Assembly (NCBI GenBank): GCA_021927905.1
Contig: BLLK01000020.1
Coordinates: forward strand, 1 to 64,000
Origin: Chaetoceros tenuissimus
Taxonomy: Eukaryota; Bacillariophyta; Thalassiosirophyceae; Chaetocerotales; Chaetocerotaceae
Direction: 5' to 3'
Length of the DNA: 64,000 nucleotides
Shown: positions 56,061-64,000 of the stretch, in pieces
How the letters are laid out: each line of letters begins with the position of its first letter
How positions within the stretch are numbered: position 1 is the first letter of the stretch
Notes under the pieces: model-generated
Databases searched by the model: none
The model's input: the letters and a program-made list of their open reading frames with translations, nothing else
What the model was told of the DNA's origin: nothing
Program-made: the position numbers and the translations under genes

Positions 56061-59046
56061 CTCATATCAGCTAAATATTGACTCATATCATCATCTACAA
56101 AGTGCACTTTTGGCGCCATATCAATCATCGTAATTGGCTCAAATGCGACAAAAATTGAATCATTTCAGTTTTGAAATTGACTCATATTTTCAATCCAAAA
56201 CAACTCATACAAGTAAAAGACTTGACTATGATAATCAAAGGAAATGTCTCATAAAATGTAATCTAGTGTATAAATAGAGTCGAATTTAATTATAAATCAT
56301 TCGAAGCTTTTGAAAATAGATGCATTTATTCTTATCAATATTATTCTATGTAAAACATTTAGGCTGGTTCTCAACACTTATTTGATTTTCCAAACTTAGA
56401 GATCCTATTCAAAGCAATACATCGCCCTCATTCATTCGTTCCAGTTAAGTACCAACCAGCCGCCTTGAAGATGATCGTATATGAAACAAAACTAAAAGAT
56501 ATGTGCCATCGAGTCTTTTTTGCCATTTCCGGAAATTTCTTTCCTTCGCTGCTGCCTAGTATTGATAGTCACATAGCATTACACTACTGATATATGAAAA
56601 GTGTTAGTCGATGTTGATAAGTGAAAGAAAGGAGATGTCGTGTTCATAATCGTTGAACTCACCTTATTCTTTGATTCATCTGTGGAGTAATTCCATCTTT
56701 GCCGTAGATTGATTCTATACACAAAGGAAAGAACGCGTATATCGATAGCACAAAGCGGGCAAGTACTAGAACAAAAGAGGAGGATGAGGGAAAAGAAGAA
56801 CAAGCAAGAGACAAGAAACAAATCTTCCATCGTCACTGTTACTCACCAAGAAACTAGATGCAACGGTAGCTATCCTCGCCCTTCTTTTCTATACATAATA
56901 AAAATAAATTTCTGTATCTCTTATGTATTAGCGTGTATTGTTTTTGATCAAATCATGCTGTGAAGTGGAGGTGTGTTGAATGAATTGATTTCCAATTTAT
57001 GTGTCGTTTGCCGTGTGCTGCTTCTGCCCGCTGCGCTTTTTTGAATCAGAATGACCGTTTCTCCGTGTTGACACAAATTCAAATCTTGTGTACGTATATG
57101 CCTTGGTAATATGACGTATTTGCAACGTCTGCATAACTGTTAAAGTTATACTCACGTATTAGAAAAATAATAAAATAGAAACAAGTAATTCAGCATCGAA
57201 AAGTACATTCATACAAGTATAGCTTTTTATTAATATTATGTTATATATCTTCTAATTCGTCATAAGTTTCATTTTATTGATACTTATGTATTTCACATAT
57301 GACTCGACCGTCATTGGTATTTATACTTAAATCCTTTCTTTCGCTCCTCCAAACTTGTATCGAGCCAAACATCGATTATAGGACAGCATAACATCTACCT
57401 AAGAACCATTAAAGTTGATTTTTAACGAGAGAAGTAAAGTGGAGGAGGCGTATTCATAACTTTAAGAGTCGCTGAGTTAAAGATGACTTACCTCGACCCT
57501 ATCTCGAGGTAATAATGTACCCAAATGGCACATTTTGGATAGTTGAAGTTTTTTGAGCATTTATACTTCGAACCCATACATATGTTAAGCCTTTTATATC
57601 CTACCTATCTTATTTTGAGAACGTCTACATACTTTTCTCAAGCTACTTGTTCCTTCACTAAGACTTTCAAATTTACTCAAAATATGCTATCGGTACTTGT
57701 ATTTTTATTACTCGAATAGATAGAGCTATAATTCGTAGCAATTGCGAACCACCATTACAAACAGATACTCTGACGAACTTTTGGAGCTTCTGAGACCACT
57801 ACAGATCAAACCATACGAAAAAGTAATGTTGGAATATCGCAAAAATAACGTTTTACAGCTATGCTATGTGAAGATAAGCTTAAATTTGTTGCTCGAGCTC
57901 GTGATCCTCATTATTTATATAGTAAAAGCGATTACTGATTAGCCATGCACGGCTGTATATTTAGATTATACTTAAATTGCATACATATTTACTTTTTGAG
58001 CAAGGAAACTGACTACATTATTTAGATTTACTCAAGTACCTTGGGCTCTAGAAGAGAAGTAAAACTTGAATGTATCAATTTAAAGTATGCTTCAACGGTG
58101 GTTTGTGCTCGTGCTCTTCAGTTTCATCGATAGAGGTGTCATCGAATCGCATATCGATTGAATTTCAGTTTGTTCTTTTTTTGAGTAATTTTTTTCACAA
58201 GTTGATTTGAACTCCTATTCATATGAAAAAGTCTGCTTGCTGTATACACCGTTCTTCTTCAATACCTAGACCGACGTTTTGAGCTATACAGCATCGAATT
58301 CTGTTGACTAAAACTTGATTTTTGCACTTTCTATTCCATTGTCGACCTTAAATATTCAAATTTGAAGGTCGATCCGACTCCAAATCTTGCTTGAAAATGC
58401 ATCAGTCCGTTATCCGAAGCCGCAGTGAGTTTACTATACATATGATATCAAAACATCGCCCTTTCTCAGCATTCTAAAACTCTCCAATCCTCATTCAGTA
58501 CCAAAACACTTCATTACTCGGCTCTCTTTTCCGTCTCACCAAATCTTGTAATCTATCGTCTAGCTCATCGATAAAAGTAAATCTCCAAAACTGCCACTCG
58601 CCCAAGGATCAAATAGGTGCATATATCGTTAATATATATGTTGGGTATCAAATTTGCAATTATTTCTTGCTGTAGGTGAAACGTTGTGAAGGAAAAGATG
58701 TGAAATAAAGTGTTGTGCTGTTTGTTGACGTAGTAGAAGATTCTTCATTCAACGCTCGACAAATAAGAGTCTGGCTAAAACAGCATAATAGGATCGCAGA
58801 AAAGTATCATTTAGCTTTGTTTAGGTCAGTCACGTTAATATTGTCCTCATTTCATTCATTTAGTATAATATAAGTCATTTCAAGAAGAAAGAGTCATTCG
58901 CGATGAAAATATAAGTCATCTGCAGTGCTCATATGAGCTATTATGAAAAACATGATCTATCTATGATATTATTGTCAAGTCAATGTATATTTTCCATGTT
59001 ATGATTGAATGATAAAAGTGCAGTTGGATAATGCGCTTTTTCTGAC
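56061..59046. other. About 3 kb without a supported gene
   Basis: AT-rich. The word 'ttgactcatat' recurs near 56085 and 56170, with 'tgactcatatcag' just after the stop of copy B. Short frames at 56579-56836 (-), 56709-56963 (+) and 57742-57942 (+) show no family features. No tRNA, rRNA or long repeat was recognised. It may contain further decayed family remnants too diverged to see. Confidence 0.5.
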
Positions 59047-59265
59047 GATGTAGAGGAAGTTGGCGAGTCTGAGATTCCTAATACACTCGTTGATGTAGCT
59101 ACCTTATGATTATGATCATACTAAAGGCAAGCTCTATTGGGATGGAACTACATTCCCTGATGCAACTTTGTCAAAACATCAAGAGGAGACATTGAAGAGA
59201 ACTCTGCCTGCTCTACGGCTATCAAGAGGAAAAGTAGAGTTCAAACTAGATTGTGGAATGATGAG
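59047..59265 (+). pseudogene. C-terminal remnant of the SHxWGE/LRR family, copy C
   Basis: One frame reads 'VEEVGESEIPNT', as in the tail of copy B (YVGESELPNT), then hits a TGA. The following frame reads 'GKLYWDGTTFPDATLSKHQEE', as in the decayed tail of copy A (WDGTTFPDATMSKEQEE). The body of the gene is absent upstream. Only the tail of an extra family member survives here. Confidence 0.7.
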
Positions 59266-59426
59266 TTGAGTGATTCTTCAATTCGATTCTTCAATTGAAA
59301 TGAGATGATAGGTGATTAGGTTGTGTTAGTCGACAAGTGGAAAAAATCTTTCCTGTTTTTCTACACTCCGCTTAGCTTTGTGAGACGACCATTTCAAGAT
59401 ATTGTACTTGTCGTGGTGTTGGTGAA

Positions 59427-59533
59427 TTATGCGAAGCGTCAAGAATGGGGTTCTCATTCGCCATCTAGATCCTCTTCGTGAACCTGACGTAACCATCGTA
59501 AAAGTAGCGTCGAGACTGGAGTTCTCATTCATC
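59427..59533 (+). promoter_or_regulatory. Shared upstream module, copy 3, with a second partial copy
   Basis: 'ttatgcgaagcgtcaaga' at 59427 and 'gttctcattc' at 59450, offset 23 bp as at copies 1 and 2. A second partial copy follows: 'gcgtcgaga' at 59507 and 'gttctcattcatctatcgat' at 59521, offset 14 bp as in copy 1, which also continues with 'catctatcgat'. It is upstream of family copy D. Confidence 0.6.
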
Positions 59534-59706
59534 TATCGATTTACGATAGTACACTTCTTCTTTTTGATCAATAAAAAACACAGTACTCGAAATTTGCTTA
59601 TTCATTCTTAATTATTATTCAATAAAATAAATTTTGAGCACAAGTGAGAAAGTGTTTAGATCAAATATAAGAGTAAAACCTAATAGTCAAGATCTTAAAG
59701 ATTACC

Positions 59707-60583
59707 ATGGATCGCTTCTCCCATTCAAAGATGAATAAGAAGGCCGCAATCGTGCGGCAACTAAGCGGAGACAAGAATACTGAAGCAAATGAATTCAAGA
59801 GTGAGAGAATAGAGCAGGAAAGCAATCCTAATGCTGCTACTGCCCTCGTTAAATCGACTAAGAGCAAAATGCCCGTGTATTTATCTTTTCGTCAGCATAT
59901 TAAAAGCAAAGATGACGATGATATCTTGACAACAAGCAGTAGCATCGAACAGAATTATTCAATAGGACATCAAGAATATAATCCTCGTAGGATCTCAATA
60001 GGTACAGAATTCAGAGAGCTCACTCAAGGGTATGAAAACCATGAAGGCGCATACATTGATATGAACACACACCCAGAGAATCATCTTACTCTACAAAAAC
60101 AAAGGAAGATCCTTGGTATCATGCAAATATTGTAAAAGAAACCTCTCGACTTGGAGCAGATGTAAGCCTTTCGATACGAATACCACACAAGGCAATCGAT
60201 ATTTACCATACTATTCAAATGCCCTTGGAGCAACAGAATGGTTTTAGATCAATTCCTTTTGAGCTTAGAGGTATTACCCTTCGACAACTCAGAGCAATTG
60301 TTCCAATAATCAAACGCAGATGCGCGGAGGAAGAATGGACTCATGTAGTGTACAAAGATGGTGTTGAGACTAATGATGTAGAGAGAATTACTCTCGAAAA
60401 TGCTACAATGTACGATGTCAACAAATGGCTTTGAGGACCTTACCACAAGACGAAGGCATCAAAAGTCTACTTGCAATTTATACATATTATTGTCATTTGT
60501 TCAACCGTCTCTTTTGTATAAATGGAGAAGAATCTAGATCTGCAGTAGGACTCATTGAAGGTTGCACAACAAGTCATTGGTGA
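59707..60583 (+). pseudogene. Core-deleted SHxWGE family member, copy D
   Basis: The first frame from ATG 59707 carries the N-terminal part (SNPNAATA and FRELTQGYENHEGAYIDM, as in copy A) and stops at 60135 after a frame shift near 60070-60090. The next frame continues the homology (RGITLRQLRAIVPIIKRRC, then ENATMYDVN) to a stop at 60434. About 20-30 bases later the homology resumes at 'LLAIYTYY' and 'SAVGLIEG', which lie well beyond the SHxWGE motif in copy B. So the whole core of roughly 150 codons plus the intron is deleted. It ends at TGA 60581-60583 without any LRR-like part. Confidence 0.75.
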
Positions 60584-61595
60584 TGTGATGCTGATGTTGT
60601 CTCAACGAATGTAAGGAGGGAAGGGTCAATGCTTTCTTGTGCATCAATGAGTTCTTGACAGCATGACTGAAATTGCTGTATTTTCGATTCGTTCATGATA
60701 TGGAAATGTATAGAGTTGTGTAGTAGACTATTGGTATTGAATGCGTCTACTTACGATGTTATTATAGAAGAGTTTGTTTGTTTTTCTGTTTTAGAATTAT
60801 TTTCAGTTCTAACGGAATGCCGTTATTGATGATGTACTATATAATTACGTACATATCTGAAACTCGTTGCTAGCTACATTGAATCAGTGGTCCGTCATTG
60901 TTTCTTTCAAACTGGGACTTGAAATTTATTTTTTTTGCTCACCTAAACAGACTCAAAATTGAAATTGTGATAATTTGCTTGAATTTTCTCTAAAATATGC
61001 TCATAATTGTAGACGGTATCTAATGGCCAAGGAGGAGCGACCAATAATGTAATCTGCGATCAAAAGCATTACTTTCACTTTATTTTCATTGACATTGTAA
61101 TTGGATACTATGAATACGTATACGTATACGTACACAAAGTTGTCAATGGTGTCACAATTTCTAAACATTTTCCAAAATTGTGAAATCGAACTCAGATCCT
61201 TGGTTATTAAAAAAGCGCAGTATAGAACTTAGTCCAGATAATTTTTTTTTTGACAAACAGCGTATTCCACGATAGTAGACAAAATAAAAATGTTCCTTTG
61301 CAAAATTAGTTTTTCCAAAACAAGACTCATCCTGTCTGATAGAAGAATAATGTCATTATGTGTGACAAATTTCAGAAAAGGATTTGATGAATAGCTATAG
61401 ACTAGCCATGAAAGCTTTCAGTCCTTTTTTACGAGTATCCAATACCTCACATATCTATGTTTCCAACTGAATGATAATCTGCTTCTCTACTACATTGGAA
61501 TATATGTACTTGGTGGGAAGACCTCTCTAGCCATAGAATAACAGAATAACTGTAGTCAAGGCTACCTTTCGATACTGCAATCCAAAAAGAGAAAT
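60584..61595. other. Intergenic, no supported gene
   Basis: It contains a (tacgta)-type palindromic run near 61115-61131 and a T-run near 61240-61252. No convincing frame. The last part is the 5' flank of the HA/RING gene. Confidence 0.5.
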
Positions 61596-63431
61596 ATGGT
61601 TTGGCTCGACAAATTTCAACAACTAGTTGAATACAAGTCAAAGTATGGACATTGCAACGTACCAAGTAAACATGAGGAGAATCAGTCACTTGGTAATTGG
61701 GTATCTGCTACACGTTCTCAATATAAACATTCATCATTGTCGAAAGAACGTATCAATATGCTGAATGATATTGGTTTTGAATGGACTGCACCTCAACAAC
61801 AAAGAAGAGATGATGTTTGGAATGATAAATTAGAACAGCTGAAACTTTACAAGTCAAAGCATGGAGATTGCAACATGCCACAAACATATGATAATCAGCC
61901 CCTTGCCAATTGGGTCAAAACTCAACGTTCTCAATATAAACATTCATCATTGTCGAAAGAACGTATCAAAAAGCTCAATGATATTGGATTTGTTTGGTCA
62001 ATGATCGAATACCAACCACCTCCAAGTAATGAAACAACTAAGATGAGAATGGAAAAACATGCTGTTGGAAATGAAATCGAAGAAAGCCGCAAGCGACCAA
62101 GAGAAGAAATGTTCGACGAAGAGATTGGACAAGCTCCAAAAATAATGAAGCAAAATTCTTGTAGTAAGGTAGCTAATGACAACAGCACTTCTTCTTCAGA
62201 GGAGATGAACGAGATGAATTCGGATTTAGAGAATGCTCAAAACTTACTCGATCGGCAGTTGAAAGAGAAAGGAGAGATGATGTTGAGGCTAAAAAACGAA
62301 AACGATGTCCAGAAGCAGCAAATTCATGATCTTACTATAAAGTATGATGAGCTTGAGAAGGAATTACAAACGAAATCTGAGGAGTATCAATCACTAGAGA
62401 GCAAGCGAAAGGAAGAACAACAGGTTCATGAAACTTTGTATCAGGAGAAAGACGAAAAGATAGCCGATCTATCAGAAAAGCTGAGGTCAAAAATAGAAGT
62501 GCATAACACAGAATTGAAAAGCCTATGTAGCACCAATAAATCCCTTGAAGAAAAATTAAAGGCGAAACAGAGCGAACATGACGGAGCTCTTTCAAAGAAG
62601 GATGATGAAATCAAGACTCTTCTAAGCAATGTGAGTGGATTAGAATGTCAGCTAGCTGCAAAACAGAAAGATATTGAAAACATGGTAACTTCAAATCAAC
62701 ACGAAAGAAAAAGTCTTGAGGTTGCGGTATCTCAGAAGGACGAGCAGATAAGAAAGCTAGAGTACAAGTTACAAACAAAGCAGAAAGAATATGATTTGTT
62801 AACAAAAACAAATGAAGAAATACAGCAGCAGATACTGTATCAGCAACATCAACTACAATGGTGGTCGCAACAACAGTATGAGCAACATCAACTACAGTGG
62901 CGATTGCAGCATCAATATGAGCAGTTGCAATCCCTGGAAAGGAAGCGAATCGAAGAACAACAGGCTCATCAAAAAGAAATCAACGACAAATTTATTGCTT
63001 TAGAAGAAGAAAAGCAAAAGTTGAACGATATGCTAGAGTTGAAAGAAGAAGAATGTTCTCAGCTTGCGATCGAGAAGGAGAAAAGAATAAGTGAAATAGA
63101 AACTTTGAACAATCACATACATGGCCTCAATCAGAATTTTAATAAACGACAAAAGGATTTTGAGAGCTTGTCCAAGCTTCAGCAGGATCTCAAGGAAGAG
63201 CTTGAGTGCCCCATTTGTATAGATACTTTTGAGAATCCATACATGATTCCAGAATGCTGTCATCGTTTTTGCAAACATTGTATTGAGGAGTCGCTTGCTA
63301 GAAATAGGAAGGAATGTCCCATGTGTAGGTGCATGGTTACAAGTAAAAGAGCATTGAGAAAAGATGAGCTGATTTGTAAAATATCAGAAGTGCTTACATG
63401 TAATGATCAGTCCAAAGATGAAAGTACATAA
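61596..63431 (+). CDS. Helicase-associated (HA) domain, coiled-coil and RING-finger protein
   Basis: 611 aa. Two HA-type repeats open the protein: 'WLDKFQQLVEYKSKYGHCNV ... LGNWVSATRSQYKHSSLS' (about 3-60) and 'WNDKLEQLKLYKSKHGDCNM ... LANWVKTQRSQYKHSSLS' (about 71-128). A basic/acidic linker with KRPREEM follows. About 200-530 is a long Gln/Glu/Lys coiled coil that includes a 39-bp in-frame tandem duplication (starts 62842 and 62881). A C3HC4 RING occupies 538-577: CPIC, CCHRFCKHC, CPMC. RING fingers usually give E3 ubiquitin-ligase activity; HA repeats are thought to bind nucleic acid. The combination suggests a nuclear E3-like factor, but this is inference. The first HA repeat begins almost at the Met, so an upstream exon is possible. 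Confidence 0.83.
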   Translation: MVWLDKFQQLVEYKSKYGHCNVPSKHEENQSLGNWVSATRSQYKHSSLSKERINMLNDIGFEWTAPQQQRRDDVWNDKLEQLKLYKSKHGDCNMPQTYDNQPLANWVKTQRSQYKHSSLSKERIKKLNDIGFVWSMIEYQPPPSNETTKMRMEKHAVGNEIEESRKRPREEMFDEEIGQAPKIMKQNSCSKVANDNSTSSSEEMNEMNSDLENAQNLLDRQLKEKGEMMLRLKNENDVQKQQIHDLTIKYDELEKELQTKSEEYQSLESKRKEEQQVHETLYQEKDEKIADLSEKLRSKIEVHNTELKSLCSTNKSLEEKLKAKQSEHDGALSKKDDEIKTLLSNVSGLECQLAAKQKDIENMVTSNQHERKSLEVAVSQKDEQIRKLEYKLQTKQKEYDLLTKTNEEIQQQILYQQHQLQWWSQQQYEQHQLQWRLQHQYEQLQSLERKRIEEQQAHQKEINDKFIALEEEKQKLNDMLELKEEECSQLAIEKEKRISEIETLNNHIHGLNQNFNKRQKDFESLSKLQQDLKEELECPICIDTFENPYMIPECCHRFCKHCIEESLARNRKECPMCRCMVTSKRALRKDELICKISEVLTCNDQSKDEST

Positions 63432-63696
63432 GTAAGGTGCATGATTTTAAATAAGTAAACTAATATATTTTGTATGAATATGTGCGAGGCGTATCAATAC
63501 ATCATTTGTATAGCAATTTCGATATTCTAGCTATGAGGATGAAACTCTTGAAGATTATGCCTCAACTACTCTCTGTCCATCTTATCAAACTCGAGGCAGC
63601 AAATCTTCGTATTCGATCTGGTGCATTGCCATGCTTGACAATTATGCTCCCCTAACACATTTCATCTCTCTCATTGTCTTCATATAATAACATATT

Positions 63697-64000
63697 TTAT
63701 AGCATTCGAAGTACTTTGGCAAATGCTTCATCTCTTTTATACGAACGATGTGATGTAACTCGACTTTTGCATACCATACACCCTTTCTTGTCTCCTACTT
63801 CTTCCTCAATACAAGTACCACAGTATCTATGACAGCACTCTTGGACAATGAAAGGGTCATCAAGATATTTCAAACATTTTGGGCAGCAAGTTGTATCTGC
63901 AATATCAGTAGAAGGACTTAACGGCGATATCTTGATGGACTGAAGCGATTTCATACCTTCCGCATCATTCGAAATTCTTTTCCTTGGAAACTCTGCGTTC
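63697..64000 (-). CDS. RING-finger protein, 3' end only (runs off the window)
   Basis: The frame is open from the window edge to TAA at 63697; the Met at 63954 is internal to an open frame (PRKRISNDAEG precedes it), so the real start is probably outside. The RING has CCPKC, CCHRYCGTC and CMVC and ends in 'RVTSHRSYKRDEAFAKVL', parallel to 'MVTSKRALRKDELICKIS' in the preceding gene. The two are therefore diverged paralogues, here tail to tail with about 265 bp between stops. Confidence 0.7.
   Translation of the reverse strand, partial: NAEFPRKRISNDAEGMKSLQSIKISPLSPSTDIADTTCCPKCLKYLDDPFIVQECCHRYCGTCIEEEVGDKKGCMVCKSRVTSHRSYKRDEAFAKVLRML

Noticed and set aside
63470-63655. 61-codon frame between the two RING genes, with 'MPQLLSVHLIKLEAANLRIRSG'-like text (abridged)
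   Set aside because: It vaguely recalls the end of algal repeat proteins but is too short and isolated, and lies in a 265-bp gap between convergent genes.

Overview
The window looks like AT-rich nuclear DNA from a diatom or a close stramenopile relative. Five kinds of evidence point this way: short GT-AG introns (61-103 bp); secreted Cys-rich modules with Ser/Pro/Thr-rich linkers; helicase-associated-domain plus RING proteins; a Ty1/copia element of the kind described from diatoms; and the algal 'SHxWGE ... ANNQHD' protein family. I cannot name the species. A centric diatom is a guess from general resemblance.

Layout. From 1 to about 21.5 kb there is one uninterrupted satellite array with a monomer of about 239-254 bp. 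It is almost free of G on the + strand and carries traces of larger-scale amplification. It abuts a second, unrelated satellite (21.50-21.91 kb), which in turn abuts a decayed Ty3/gypsy reverse-transcriptase relic (21.9-22.55 kb). About 3 kb without a supported gene follows, with a short telomere-like tandem repeat.

The gene-bearing part starts near 25.5 kb. It holds: a spliced single-pass membrane protein of a conserved but unnamed family; a membrane-anchored sulfotransferase-like protein with degraded cofactor motifs; a TPR-like, probably mitochondrial, membrane protein; a spliced MYND-finger protein; a secreted protein with four Cys modules; and a three-exon exocyst SEC3 gene.

From 41 to 60.6 kb four members of one family (TIR-like SHxWGE core plus LRR-like tail) are dispersed. 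One is apparently intact (54.0-56.1 kb). One has several frame breaks (41.3-43.6 kb). One is only a tail (59.05-59.27 kb) and one has lost its core (59.7-60.6 kb). Three of them share an upstream module with fixed spacing that contains an initiator-like element.

Between these copies lies an ankyrin/TRP-like cation-channel gene on the - strand. Its coding sequence is split by a complete Ty1/copia retrotransposon (44201-50870). The two LTRs are identical except for one 13-bp unit, and the element is flanked by CGAA on both sides. Without the element the channel frame continues exactly, so this looks like a very recent insertional knockout or a heterozygous allele.

The window ends with an HA-domain/coiled-coil/RING protein and the 3' end of a convergent RING paralogue that runs off the edge.

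The strongest candidates for something little described are the SHxWGE/LRR family cluster with its shared promoter module, the copia-split channel, and the G-poor satellite with nested higher-order duplications.
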